Below are positions 18,490-27,410 of a stretch of DNA of 64,000 nt, in pieces (position 1 is the stretch's first letter; each line of letters starts with the position of its first letter). Below the pieces are notes generated by a model. That model was given only the letters and a program-made list of their open reading frames with translations, searched no databases and was not told the DNA's origin. This DNA comes from an uncultured Methanoregula sp. Lineage in GTDB: Archaea; Halobacteriota; Methanomicrobia; Methanomicrobiales; Methanospirillaceae. Both the position numbers and the translations under genes were made by a program. The stretch is taken from the NCBI RefSeq assembly GCF_963667735.1, contig NZ_OY763919.1, positions 186,001-250,000 on the forward strand, written 5' to 3'.

Positions 18490-19125
18490 ATGTGCATTGC
18501 AGAGATCGCAGCATTCCTTGGTGAAGAAGGAAAGACCGTTCCGCTGAACGAACCGGGTACCGTCACGGTATTCCGGCGGGAGCGTGGCGCATGGGTAAAG
18601 AACCGGGAGACCGCCTTTGCGCTCAACCCGGCTCATGGCCTGCGGGAACTCAGGCAGGATGTCAGCGGGCTCTTAGAGTTTTTTGGCGACTGCCGGGTTC
18701 TTGTGGTGAAATCGGCCAGCGGGGCATTATATTTCGAGCTCGAAAAGGCCCGGTGTTCCATCTGGGAAATTTCCGGCGTTCCAAAGGAATTCCTTGACGA
18801 AGTCTGGCGCGATGAGAAGGCAAGCGAGGAGGCCCTCTCCCTGCCGGCAGATGCCGGCATTCCCTCGCCGCTCGAGATATCCCCGGGCAGATTCTCCATA
18901 TCCATCCTGGAGATCCAGGGAAAACGGCCCGAAGTGAGCAGCAAGCAGGTGCTCCAGAGGTTCGTGCAGCAGGGTGCGTTCTCTGAGCTCGAGATCGTGT
19001 GCGATCATATGCCGCCTTGGATCGAGATGGAAGCGGAGCGTCGCGGGATCCGGGTTGAGACCACGTATGCCGGCCCGCATGAAGTCCGGGTCGTACTCAG
19101 GACATCGCAGGAAGGAGCGTGCTGA
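18490..19125 (+). CDS. AnfO-like nitrogenase accessory protein
   Basis: Protein of 211 residues resembling AnfO, the accessory protein named from iron-only nitrogenase operons. The N-terminal half shows the family pattern: an early GKTVPLNEPGTVTVF, then FFGDCRVLVVKSASGALYFELE, then SIWEISGVPKEFLDEV. The C-terminal half is a ferredoxin-like fold region (ILEIQGKRPEVSSKQVLQRFVQQG). The ATG at 18490 has an AGGAG five bases before it; an earlier GTG at 18472 overlaps the ferredoxin gene. It closes the nif operon. Presence here without anfG or vnfG is unusual and suggests a wider role than the name implies. Its biochemical function is not known to me. Confidence 0.8.
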   Translation: MCIAEIAAFLGEEGKTVPLNEPGTVTVFRRERGAWVKNRETAFALNPAHGLRELRQDVSGLLEFFGDCRVLVVKSASGALYFELEKARCSIWEISGVPKEFLDEVWRDEKASEEALSLPADAGIPSPLEISPGRFSISILEIQGKRPEVSSKQVLQRFVQQGAFSELEIVCDHMPPWIEMEAERRGIRVETTYAGPHEVRVVLRTSQEGAC

Positions 19126-19163
19126 AAAAAAGGGAAAAACGCCGGAATACCTGATGATTCACC

Positions 19164-19370
19164 TGCCGGTTTTGGCCGGACAATACCAATACCCCGATAA
19201 CTCTTTTTTGCTCACCGGTTTTTCGGTTTTGGCCGGACAATACCAAACCCGGATACCTTTTTTGTTCACAGTTTCTTCCGGATTTTACCGGACAGTACCA
19301 CACCCCGATAACTCTTTTCCCTCACCGGTTTTCTGCCGGACAAAAACAAAACCCGGATAACTGCTTTTTT
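19164..19370 (+). repeat. four degenerate tandem repeats after the nif operon
   Basis: Four copies of a unit follow one another, with the anchor GGCCGGACAATACCAA or a variant starting at 19174, 19231, 19286 and 19334 (steps of 57, 55 and 48 bases). Each unit ends with CCCGATAACTC or similar, then a T-rich run and, in most copies, CTCACCGGTTTT. Every copy thus brings one T tract, so the array could act as a multi-step terminator for the nif transcript. The copies are too divergent and lack distinct spacers for a CRISPR array. Confidence 0.8.
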
Positions 19371-19447
19371 GAATCGCCAACGGGATCCGGACCCTGCAGA
19401 TCCTGCATCAACTGCCGGAGAAATACCGGCCTGCACATCCGCATCGC

Positions 19448-20155
19448 TCAGGGCTGTGTATCCGGTTCAGGCTCCGGTTCCGGGGCCGGCGGGCAATCGT
19501 ACGAGAGGCCGACAAAGAGGATGACCGGAACAAGATAGAGGAACATGGCCGGCACTTTCGAGAACGTGATATACCACCCGTCAAGGACCATCCCCACGAG
19601 GGCTGTTGCCGGGAAGAGGAGCGTACGCAGCGAGAGGTTCCGGATCACCCGGGGATCGATGCCGGAAACGCACAGCCGGGGGGATGTTGCCACGTACCGC
19701 CAGAGAAGGTACACGAGGCTGCCGGCAATCAAGATATTGACATGGAGGATGATGCCGTACGGGACAGGGGCAAGCGAGAGCGCATAGAGGAGCGAAGTCA
19801 GGGGTATGAAGAGAAGCGAGAGGAGGAAGACAAACGTCAGGCAGACGATACCCCGGTCGATGATCCGGTTGCAGCCCATGATCTCGAAGAACTGGATATA
19901 GAAGAACGCGAGGATGATGAAGAGGAAGAGGAAGCTTGTCCCGTCGTTGATGATGTTTCCCAGGTAAGAGCCGAAGAAGACCGCTTCGTCCGTTGGAACG
20001 CTTGTCGGGAGTTGTATGTTGTTGCGGACAATCAGGGTTATCGCAAACGCAAAGACACCGTTGACGAGAATTTCGAACATGTCCTTGGGAACCACCCCGT
20101 CTTTTTTCTCCTTGGACACGCCCGCTTCCTCAGCTGTTCCTTTATCCCCGGTCAT
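19448..20155 (-). CDS. TMEM175-like (DUF1211) membrane protein, second of a pair
   Basis: Membrane protein of 235 residues with about six helices. The first helix reads NGVFAFAITLIV, close to the FSDGVFAIAITLL signature of the TMEM175/DUF1211 potassium-channel family. The tail is a Pro-Glu repeat (APEPEPEPD). It overlaps the upstream gene by four bases (ATGA). Prokaryotic TMEM175 proteins are usually single-gene tetramers; here two different subunits are coupled. Arg and Asp of the full FSD motif are not all visible, so channel activity is inferred. Confidence 0.65.
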   Translation of the reverse strand: MTGDKGTAEEAGVSKEKKDGVVPKDMFEILVNGVFAFAITLIVRNNIQLPTSVPTDEAVFFGSYLGNIINDGTSFLFLFIILAFFYIQFFEIMGCNRIIDRGIVCLTFVFLLSLLFIPLTSLLYALSLAPVPYGIILHVNILIAGSLVYLLWRYVATSPRLCVSGIDPRVIRNLSLRTLLFPATALVGMVLDGWYITFSKVPAMFLYLVPVILFVGLSYDCPPAPEPEPEPDTQP

Positions 20156-20799
20156 CGGTTATCCCTCAGGAATTTTTTTGCCCGTCCGGCCAGCCCCGTC
20201 CCGGTAATGGCAAGGACGAGCATGGTAATGAAATACAGATACTGGGTATCGGGGAGATCCCAATAGACCATCAGGCATCCCGCAACCGCGGTGACCGGGA
20301 TGAGCAGCACGCCGATATCGGTACTGGTCCGTTCGCCTGCCGTAACGCCGGGCCCGATCAGATACGGATTTTTGATGCAATGCCACCATTCAAGGGCGAT
20401 CAGGATCCCGATCGCGAGCATGTTCAAGTGAAAGAGGTAAAAGACATCCGGGATGCTCGAGAAGAGGAGGGCGTGCTGGCTTGTGATCGGGATGAAGATG
20501 ATGAACATCAAAAGGGTGAAGTGGAGGTAGAGGTACCCCCGGTCGAAGAGCCGGTACTGGTGGAAGACATGGAAGACGAGGATCCAGATCATCGCGAGGA
20601 TCAAAAAGACGTTGAGAAAATTGACGATGATGGGAGACTGCATAAGCCCGAACTGGTCTGCCGTGGCATTTGCCACCCAGTCATCGTACGTCGGGGTCCG
20701 GATATACCGGAAGAGAAGGAAAAAGGCAAAGACAAAGATGGTGTTGGTGAGCCGTCCGATGTTGGTTTTCGTCACCGGCCCTTCGGCATCTCTTTGCAT
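20152..20799 (-). CDS. TMEM175-like (DUF1211) membrane protein, first of a pair
   Basis: Membrane protein of 215 residues, about six helices. It is a distant paralogue of the gene downstream: the first helix NTIFVFAFFLLFRYI aligns with the partner's NGVFAFAITLIVRNN, and both share an FDRG/IDRG segment after the third helix (RLFDRGYLYLHF here, RIIDRGIVCLTF in the partner). The ion-selectivity residues of typical TMEM175 are not conserved. The four-base overlap suggests equal expression and perhaps a mixed complex. A family assignment by search would settle this. Confidence 0.6.
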   Translation of the reverse strand: MQRDAEGPVTKTNIGRLTNTIFVFAFFLLFRYIRTPTYDDWVANATADQFGLMQSPIIVNFLNVFLILAMIWILVFHVFHQYRLFDRGYLYLHFTLLMFIIFIPITSQHALLFSSIPDVFYLFHLNMLAIGILIALEWWHCIKNPYLIGPGVTAGERTSTDIGVLLIPVTAVAGCLMVYWDLPDTQYLYFITMLVLAITGTGLAGRAKKFLRDNR

Positions 20800-20941
20800 A
20801 TCGTCTTATTTCTCTATCCTTGGACGAGATAAGGATCGCGATGGACAAAGGTCATGGAGGAGACCCTGTAAAAACCGGATGCTGTCATCCGGAAAAAATC
20901 TACCGGTTATTACCGGTATCTCATGAAAGTATTCTTCCGGC

Positions 20942-21154
20942 TTATCCCATTCCGCCCTTGCAGATGCCGCCCCAGCACCCGTTTGCAGGCGTTGAGAGCG
21001 CAGCCTGCTGCACCGGGAGGTCGACGGCAAAATACCATCCGAATGCCACGATGCTCCCGATAACGGCAAGTCCCAGGATGAACAGTACAAGATTTTTCAT
21101 TGCATCAGATTGTTGTGCTCCGGTCATTGAATTCACGCCCTGCAATTCGTTCAT
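20942..21154 (-). CDS. small single-pass membrane protein with Cys-Gly tail
   Basis: A 70-residue protein with one hydrophobic helix (NLVLFILGLAVIGSIVAFGWY) and a short outside tail ending NGCWGGICKGGMG, with two cysteines five residues apart among glycines. The start at 21154 (MNELQ) or an internal ATG at 21127 (MTGAQQ) are both possible; a longer frame upstream looks noncoding. It lies upstream of the TMEM175-like pair on the same strand, 142 bases away. The family is unknown to me. Confidence 0.6.
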   Translation of the reverse strand: MNELQGVNSMTGAQQSDAMKNLVLFILGLAVIGSIVAFGWYFAVDLPVQQAALSTPANGCWGGICKGGMG

Positions 21155-21362
21155 AACAATTGCTTTTCCCCAATAATATCTCTTCGTGAACTGGGTGGGG
21201 AAGGGATCTTCAGCAACCTCTGCATCAGGGTGACAGGAAGCCCTGGTACCAGGGTACATTGCAGATGTCCGGATGAGTCTTTAACAAAAACAAAAGGCAG
21301 AGATGCGAATTGTCCGCCGGAAAGCAAAAGCATTGTATAGCCGGACTGCGGAGTTCTCATGA

Positions 21363-23336
21363 ATGAGCGTGTCCGAGAGGGTCTCCCGCGGCTGCGGGAT
21401 CCTTGCTGTCATCATCGGGTGCCTGGGTCTTCTTGGCTGGATCTCCAGTTCCCGGGTCCTGACCGGTGTGCGGACGGATTACATCCCCATGGCGCCCAAC
21501 ACGGCCGTCATTGTTATCCTGCTCGGAATCTCGCTCTGTCTCCTTGCTGCATGGCCAACGCACCGCACGATCCGGATCCTTGTTGCATGGTTTGCCGGGT
21601 TCGGCATCCTGATCTCAGTCCTGACCCTTGCCGGCAACATCGCCGGGTTCGATACCGGCGTGGATTACCTGTTCATCAGTACATCCGGGAGTCTCGGGAT
21701 CGTACCGGTGGGTCACATGTCTCCCGTGACCGCAATCTGTTTTACGATCGGGAGCACGGCATTTGTCCTGTTCCTCCAAAAAAAGAACGATCTGACGGCG
21801 ATTCTGGGCACGGCAGTCTCACTGATCGCCGGGGTCCTCCTTATCGGGTACTGGTACGGTGCTCCCCTGCTGTACGGGGGAACCGTGATCCCGGTTGCTT
21901 TGACCACCGCGGCAACGCTCGGGCTGCTGGGCATCGGGCTTGTCACTCTTGCAGGCCCGGCCTGCTGGCCCCTGTCCGCCATATCCGGCACATCGACCCG
22001 GGCAAGACTGCTCCGCGGGCTCCTGCCGGCCGTCCTCACGGTTGTCCTGGTTGCGAACTGGATCGATGCGATGATCCTGGGAACCGCCGACAGTACGGTT
22101 GTCCTGTTGTCGGCAATCGCAATCATCGTCACGGTGGCTGCCGTATCCCTTGTTGTATCCTATGTATCCCGGGAGATCGGGGATGAGATCGATCTGGCCG
22201 AGAACGAACAAAGAAAAGCAGAGACCGCCCTGCGCGAGAGCGAGGAGCGGCTGAAATTTGCGCTCGAAGGATCGAACGACGGGATCTGGGATGTCCGCAT
22301 GGATACCGGGACAACCTATATCAGTCCCCGGGGCTGGGAGATTCTCGGGTATCTGCCCGGCGAACAGCCGGACGTTATACCGGCATGGAGTGATCTTATC
22401 CATCCAGAGGATATGGCAGTCACCAATGCCGCTCTCACCGCATATATCGAAGGTGAGGCACCCCTCTTCGATGTCGAGCAGCGGTTAAGAACCCGGACCG
22501 GCACCTGGAAATGGATCCGGGCACGGGGCAAGGCGGTTGCCCGGGATGCAGCGGGAAGACCCCTGCGAATGACCGGGACCCATACCGACATCTCCGAGCG
22601 GAAAGAAGCGGAAGTGCAGCGGGAGAAATTCATCCAAGAACTCGGGCTGAAGAATGCAGAGCTCGAACGATTCACGTACACGGTCTCGCACGATCTCAAG
22701 AGCCCGCTCCTCACGATCAAGTGGTATGCCGGGCTTCTGGAGGACGATGCAAAGAAAGGGGATCCGGATCAGCAGAAAAAGGATATCCGCCACATCGCCG
22801 GAGCTGCCGATATTATGCTGGAACTGCTCACGCAGGTTATCAGGCTCTCGCGGATCGGGAGAGTGGTCTCTCCTTCGGAAAATATCGCATTTGGCACTCT
22901 TGCCGAAGAGGCGGTAAGTGTCCTTGCCGGGCCGCTTGCCGAGCGGGGCATTGCGGTTGAAATCGGACCCGATCTGCCCATGGTCCATGTCGATCATGCC
23001 CGGATCCGGGAAGCCCTGGTCAATCTTATCGAGAATGCCATCAGGGTCCTGACAGACCGGCCGGATCCGGTGATCCGGATTGGTGCCGACATGAGCGGGA
23101 CGAGCCCGGTCTTCTTTGTGCAGGACAACGGCATCGGGATCGATCCCAGGTACCTGGAACGGATATTCAACCTGTTCGAGAAACTCGACCCGTCAACCCC
23201 TGGCACCGGTGCCGGTCTTACGATCGTGAAGCGGATCATCGAAGTGCATGGCGGGAAGATCTGGGCGGAATCGGATGGTGAAGGAAAAGGCGCAATATTC
23301 CGGTTCACGCTGCCGGAACCGGCATCTGAGGGATAA
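21363..23336 (+). CDS. membrane sensor histidine kinase with PAS domain
   Basis: Orphan kinase of 657 residues. The N-terminal 260 residues hold seven to eight transmembrane helices. A PAS domain with a PAC motif follows (LKFALEGSNDGIWDVRM to MTGTHTDISERK, about 290-415). The phosphoacceptor is His443 in VSHDLKSPLLTIKWYAGLLE, of the phytochrome-kinase type and different from the SSITRHD type of the other two kinases here. The HATPase N box (LVNLIENAIRVL), VQDNGIGIDPRYLERIFNLFEKL and GAGLTIVKRIIE are complete. No response regulator lies nearby. The signal is unknown. Confidence 0.88.
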   Translation: MSVSERVSRGCGILAVIIGCLGLLGWISSSRVLTGVRTDYIPMAPNTAVIVILLGISLCLLAAWPTHRTIRILVAWFAGFGILISVLTLAGNIAGFDTGVDYLFISTSGSLGIVPVGHMSPVTAICFTIGSTAFVLFLQKKNDLTAILGTAVSLIAGVLLIGYWYGAPLLYGGTVIPVALTTAATLGLLGIGLVTLAGPACWPLSAISGTSTRARLLRGLLPAVLTVVLVANWIDAMILGTADSTVVLLSAIAIIVTVAAVSLVVSYVSREIGDEIDLAENEQRKAETALRESEERLKFALEGSNDGIWDVRMDTGTTYISPRGWEILGYLPGEQPDVIPAWSDLIHPEDMAVTNAALTAYIEGEAPLFDVEQRLRTRTGTWKWIRARGKAVARDAAGRPLRMTGTHTDISERKEAEVQREKFIQELGLKNAELERFTYTVSHDLKSPLLTIKWYAGLLEDDAKKGDPDQQKKDIRHIAGAADIMLELLTQVIRLSRIGRVVSPSENIAFGTLAEEAVSVLAGPLAERGIAVEIGPDLPMVHVDHARIREALVNLIENAIRVLTDRPDPVIRIGADMSGTSPVFFVQDNGIGIDPRYLERIFNLFEKLDPSTPGTGAGLTIVKRIIEVHGGKIWAESDGEGKGAIFRFTLPEPASEG

Positions 23337-23490
23337 TGAGCGGGAGGAAACCGCTCAACGTGAATAGGATTGTCATCCGGTCAATCCTTAGGGGGTAATA
23401 GAATTTGCGGAGAAATGGGGGGAGATTTTTTAAAAACCGGGATAGACTCCCCCTCATGATTTGGATTGAAGGGGTCAACCGTGGGCGGGG

Positions 23491-23755
23491 AAAATACGCC
23501 CTGTACGTGCCCGGATTCCCTTTTTTGGATCCGTAACATTACCGGAAAACTCCACAAATCACTTCTTTTCTGTTCGCGTGGAGAATACGGCCGTATATCG
23601 TTCTGTTTGCCCAAATTCGGCCGGAATGCACCTCGTAGAATGGCCATTATCGACATTCCGGCAGGGGTATTTCCGGGCATGCAGTTTCCCCAATATGAGC
23701 TAAGAAACGCCCACAGAACGCGGATATGGGGGCCGGTTTTTCCGGCGAGGATCCC
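23491..23755 (+). repeat. dispersed intergenic repeat, copy 1
   Basis: One of four copies of a repeat of about 265 bp. Landmarks in order: AAAATACGCC, TTCTGTTCGCGTGGAGAATA, CCCAAATTCGG, GAATGCACCTC, TGGCCATTA, CCGGCAGGGGTATTTCCGGG, CCACAGAACG and GGCCGGTTTTTCCGG. Over 60 bases from the second landmark it differs from copy 3 at only five positions, ungapped. It lies downstream of the kinase gene and before the YHS gene. A minus-strand frame through it is partly conserved between copies but broken in others, so coding is doubtful. Confidence 0.85.
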
Positions 23756-23836
23756 AAAAAAAAGGGAACATGGAAAAGGAGAAGCCGGCAAAAAGCCTCC
23801 GCTCGGGAGAGCGCTTATATGAGAGGGCCGGACACC

Positions 23837-23977
23837 TCACGCGTACTTTGCCGGGTCGGTATCGAACTTCTTCTTACAGCCCGGGGCACAGAAGTAATAT
23901 TTTTTCCCCTGGTACTCGCTTGTGAACTTTGCAGTCTTCTCGTCCACGGTCATTTTACAGATCGGATCGATTGCCAT
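23837..23977 (-). CDS. small YHS-domain protein
   Basis: A 46-residue protein that is essentially one YHS domain: DPICKMTVDEKTAKFTSEYQ, then KKYYFCAPGCKKKFDTDP. The cysteines Cys7, Cys30 and Cys34 are placed as in metal-binding YHS domains found alone or attached to copper ATPases and oxygenases. A GAGGT site precedes the ATG by five bases. It probably binds a metal ion in the cytoplasm; the ion and partner are unknown. The gene stands alone between the repeat and the APC permease. Confidence 0.88.
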   Translation of the reverse strand: MAIDPICKMTVDEKTAKFTSEYQGKKYYFCAPGCKKKFDTDPAKYA

Positions 23978-24108
23978 ACAATACCTCAGTCATTCTCCTT
24001 ACCAGGATGCAGGTAAATATCTTTTCTCTCTATGGGGGAACGGAGGTTTTGCGGATTTCGGGAAATAGCTATATCATCCCTAAAGATACTTGATTCAGTG
24101 TCTGGTTC

Positions 24109-25371
24109 ATGCAGTCTGATGTACCGGGTAACGGCCAATTAAAACGCGGGATAGGTCTCTTTGGTGCCACGGCGCTCGGCATAGGAGCGATCATAGGTTC
24201 CGGCATCTTCATCGTTACAGGAATCGTTGCCGGCATTGCAGGCCCGGCAATGATCTTCTCCGTTATTATTGCCGGGGTCATAGCGGTCTTCTCAGCGATG
24301 AGCGTGGCTGAACTTGGCTCCTACCTCCCGGAAGAGGGCGGAACCTATGCGTACGCACAAAAACTCATCTCACCGTTTGCCGGGTTTATCGCTGGCTGGA
24401 TCTGGATCTTCTCCAATATTTTTGTCGGCGCGGCGGTCTCACTCGGATTTGCGCATTATTTTGCTACACTCTTCCCGACAGTCCCGGTAAAAATCATCGC
24501 CATAATAATCTGCCTCGTTTTCATCATCATCAATTACATCGGGATCAGAGAGTCACTACTCTTCAATAATCTCCTTGTAACAGCAAAAATCCTGATTCTT
24601 TTGTTCTTCGTGGCGTTCGGTCTGGGCGTTTTCCAGCCAAGTAAGTTCATCCCTTTTGCTCCGGAAGGTTCGATGGGGGTCCTCAACGGTGCGGCCCTCA
24701 TCTTTTTTGCCTATACCGGATTTGCCCGGGTCACTATCATGGCGGAGGAAGTAAAGGACCCGGAGAAAACCATACCACGTTCCATCTACCTCGCGCTTGG
24801 AATCTCGACTGTCATCTATCTGCTCGTGAGTATTATTGCCATCGGCATTGCCGGTGCCCCGGCCCTTGCACAATCCGGCTCCCCTCTCGCTGACGCAATC
24901 GGGGTTACGGGAAGTTCCGGGGCGGTCCTGTTGATCTCACTCGGGGCGATGATTGCAACGGCAAGCGTACTGCTGACCACCATCATGGGAATCTCCCGCA
25001 TCGTTTTTTCTATGGCCCGCAGCCAGGATCTCCCTCCGCTGTTTGAAAAAATCCATCCCCGGTTCAGCACTCCCTATTACGCTATCGCAATCACCGGCAT
25101 CTGCATGATCGCAGCAGTCATCCTTGCAGATCTTGTACTGGTCGTAGCAGTCAGTACGTTTGCCATGCTGATCTACTACCTGATCGCCAATATCGCGGCA
25201 TTCCGGTTGCCTCATGAACACCGCAAATATCCACAAGCCGTACCGGTCATCGGGGCACTGAGCTGTCTTGGTCTTCTGGCATTTCTCAGCCCATCATCAT
25301 GGATAATCGGTTGTACCGGTCTGGTGATCGGGGGAATATGGTTCGTTTTCCACAGGAAAACGGTTGCATAA
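24109..25371 (+). CDS. APC-family amino acid permease
   Basis: Membrane transporter of 420 residues, about 12 helices, of the amino acid-polyamine-organocation superfamily. The first helix has GIGAIIGSGIFIVTG, the broken helix that binds the substrate's carboxyl and amino groups; VAELGSYLPEEGGTYAYA and a FFAYTGFARVTIMAEEVKDPEKTIP motif follow. It is probably a secondary uptake system for an amino acid; the substrate cannot be told. It stands upstream of the DUF4405 gene by 64 bases. Confidence 0.88.
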   Translation: MQSDVPGNGQLKRGIGLFGATALGIGAIIGSGIFIVTGIVAGIAGPAMIFSVIIAGVIAVFSAMSVAELGSYLPEEGGTYAYAQKLISPFAGFIAGWIWIFSNIFVGAAVSLGFAHYFATLFPTVPVKIIAIIICLVFIIINYIGIRESLLFNNLLVTAKILILLFFVAFGLGVFQPSKFIPFAPEGSMGVLNGAALIFFAYTGFARVTIMAEEVKDPEKTIPRSIYLALGISTVIYLLVSIIAIGIAGAPALAQSGSPLADAIGVTGSSGAVLLISLGAMIATASVLLTTIMGISRIVFSMARSQDLPPLFEKIHPRFSTPYYAIAITGICMIAAVILADLVLVVAVSTFAMLIYYLIANIAAFRLPHEHRKYPQAVPVIGALSCLGLLAFLSPSSWIIGCTGLVIGGIWFVFHRKTVA

Positions 25372-25435
25372 TCCCTGCCGTGATCCTCAATGGATTTAAT
25401 AATCCGGACCGCTTCAGTGAATCATAAGGATGCTT

Positions 25436-25732
25436 ATGAAACGCATAACCGTCAATGCCCTTGTCGATATCGGATGTCTGATCACGTTCATCCTGTCGCT
25501 CATCACCGGACTGGTGCTGTACTTCTTCCTGCCATCCGGTAGCGGGAGAGGCGGAAGCTGGTCCACATGGATGGGGATAACCCGGTCGAACTGGGTTCTC
25601 TGGCACGACATAGCAAGTTTTGCTTTTGCCGCCCTGCTCATCGTCCACCTGCTCCTGCACTGGAAATTTTTCCGGCATATCGGGAAATGCCTGAAACCCG
25701 GGGGAGTGAACCAGTGCGAAGACATATCGTGA
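25436..25732 (+). CDS. DUF4405-type small membrane protein
   Basis: A 98-residue protein with two hydrophobic helices: one at about 8-31 ending LITGLVLYFFLPSG, then a loop, then WVLWHDIASFAFAALLIVHLLLHWKFF. The histidines in HDIASF and VHLLLHW match DUF4405, which resembles a half cytochrome b and may bind haem. The ATG at 25436 follows AAGGATG; a frame start six bases earlier is also open. No clear operon partner is visible. Confidence 0.72.
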   Translation: MKRITVNALVDIGCLITFILSLITGLVLYFFLPSGSGRGGSWSTWMGITRSNWVLWHDIASFAFAALLIVHLLLHWKFFRHIGKCLKPGGVNQCEDIS

Positions 25733-25778
25733 TTATTATTAACTCACATGTCCCATAATTTTTTATCAGCGGGAAATA

Positions 25779-26894
25779 ATGAGGTCCTTGCAGCAGTGTG
25801 ATGTCGGAGGAACCTGGTGGAAGACGCTGATGCATCCCCACCCGGTCATTTTTGTGCTGCTCATCTTTGCCGGTCTCGCCTCAGAAATCGTGGTTCATTA
25901 TATTCTCGGAATCACCATCGTTTACACACATTTTTATTACCTGATCATCGTTGTTGCCGGCCTCTGGTTCGGGAGAAAAGCGATCTGGGTTGCCCTCTTT
26001 TTCGGTAGCCTGCATATTATTGTGGCCTATATTCTCACAGGGGGAGTCCCACCGGATGCTCTGGTGAGAGCCATAATGATGTTCATTGTTGCGCTCGTCA
26101 TCGGGACGATAGTGGAACAAACGAGATGCTACTACAACCAGATACTGGAGCAGAACCGTAAGTTGAACGATATCAACGAAGAGATGCGTTCCCTCAATGA
26201 CCAGCTCAAAGACTCCGAGGCTGCATTCCATACCGCCAATAAAAAACTCAATCTTCTCTCCAGCATCACGCGCCACGATATCAAGAACCAGCTCCTCGGG
26301 CTCATGGGTTTCATTGAACTCTCAAAAGAGAAGTGTACGGATCCCGAGATGCTGCATTTCATCGAGCGGGAGGATACCGCAGCGCAGACTATCCGGAGGC
26401 AGATCGAATTCACGAAAAATTACGAGGATATCGGGGTCCACGCACCCACATGGCAGGATCTCGGCGTGCATTTAGCAGCGCTGCGATCCCTCCTATCTTA
26501 CGGGGAGATCGAAGTCACGGTTACTATTGAGGGAGTTGAAGTTTTTGCCGATCCTCTCCTGGAGAAAGTCTTCGAGAACCTGATCGAAAACTCGCACCGG
26601 CACGGCGAGCGGGTCCGGCATATCTCATTCACCTCAATCCAATCAGAGCCGGATACCCTCACTATCGTGTACGAAGATGACGGCATCGGGGTGAACGAAA
26701 CTGACAAAGCGCGAATCTTTGAGAAAGGGTTCGGGAAAAATACCGGGCTCGGCCTGTTCCTCTCGCGGGAGATCCTCGCCATCACCGGCCTCAGCATAAA
26801 AGAATCCGGGGTTTACGGTAAGGGCGTCCGGTTCGAGATCCTTGTGCCGAAAGGAAAATTCCGGTTTGTACATCCGACGGACAGATCCGGATGA
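25779..26894 (+). CDS. membrane sensor histidine kinase
   Basis: Kinase of 371 residues: a transmembrane region of about four helices (20-112), a coiled coil (115-155), and a kinase core with the phosphoacceptor His166 in SSITRHDIKNQLLGLMGFIE. The N box FENLIENSHRHG, G1 box EDDGIGV and GLGLFLSREIL follow. The core is a close paralogue of the kinase at 458-1921, down to shared features such as the IGVHAPTW region and the RFEILVPKGKFR ending, but here no PAS domain is present. Orphan: no response regulator nearby. Confidence 0.86.
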   Translation: MRSLQQCDVGGTWWKTLMHPHPVIFVLLIFAGLASEIVVHYILGITIVYTHFYYLIIVVAGLWFGRKAIWVALFFGSLHIIVAYILTGGVPPDALVRAIMMFIVALVIGTIVEQTRCYYNQILEQNRKLNDINEEMRSLNDQLKDSEAAFHTANKKLNLLSSITRHDIKNQLLGLMGFIELSKEKCTDPEMLHFIEREDTAAQTIRRQIEFTKNYEDIGVHAPTWQDLGVHLAALRSLLSYGEIEVTVTIEGVEVFADPLLEKVFENLIENSHRHGERVRHISFTSIQSEPDTLTIVYEDDGIGVNETDKARIFEKGFGKNTGLGLFLSREILAITGLSIKESGVYGKGVRFEILVPKGKFRFVHPTDRSG

Positions 26895-26921
26895 TTGTCG
26901 CAACAGCGGCAGCGTTTTTTA

Positions 26922-27410
26922 TTATGGGTATGTTGTAACCTCGACCGGATCAATGTTTGCATCGATGAGGCAGCTGAAGGAGATGGTGTTGAGCCAGCCG
27001 GCTTTTTCGAACATATGCATGAAGCAGACCCCAATCACCGCCGCACCGGGATATTTTGCAAGTTCCGCTTTCACCTGTTCTGCCTTGACCGGAACATTCG
27101 GCATGGAGAGCCCGCCCATGATGACGATGACTTTTGGCTTCAATGTCACGGGCGCCATGCGGGCCTGCATGCCAACATCATCGATATAACCGATCTTTTT
27201 TGCCCGGGTCTTATCAATGTACGGCACAAAAACCTGCTCAAGCTCAAGCGAGCGGATGGCAAATCCAAGCAGCTCGACAAACGGGGTGCAGGTTCCCGGG
27301 ACACCGTAATAGACAATCTGGTCGCCTTTTTTCAGACCGGTTTTCTCAACAAACTCCTTAAACGGGCGCAGAATTCCCGGAACCCCGCGAAATGGTTCTT
27401 TCTGATTCAT
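26922..27410 (-). CDS. DUF2124 family protein
   Basis: Protein of 162 residues of the methanogen-enriched DUF2124 family. It has a Rossmann-like pattern: GDQIVYYGVPGTCTPFVELLGFAIR near the N terminus, KPKVIVIMGGLSMPN in the middle and GAAVIGVCFMHMFEKAGW at the end. The start at 27410 (MNQKEPFRG) is chosen over an upstream frame start at 27473 that crosses AT-rich promoter DNA. The gene is divergent from the molybdate operon and may share its control region. The function is unknown. Confidence 0.78.
   Translation of the reverse strand: MNQKEPFRGVPGILRPFKEFVEKTGLKKGDQIVYYGVPGTCTPFVELLGFAIRSLELEQVFVPYIDKTRAKKIGYIDDVGMQARMAPVTLKPKVIVIMGGLSMPNVPVKAEQVKAELAKYPGAAVIGVCFMHMFEKAGWLNTISFSCLIDANIDPVEVTTYP

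Noticed and set aside
19164-19370. Possible CRISPR array
   Set aside because: The repeats are degenerate, unevenly spaced and lack distinct unique spacers, and no cas gene is in the window.
23381-23791. Minus-strand ORF in dispersed repeat copy 1
   Set aside because: Part of its sequence recurs in copy 3, but the frame is interrupted in copy 4 and diverges in copy 2, so similarity reflects the DNA repeat rather than a protein.
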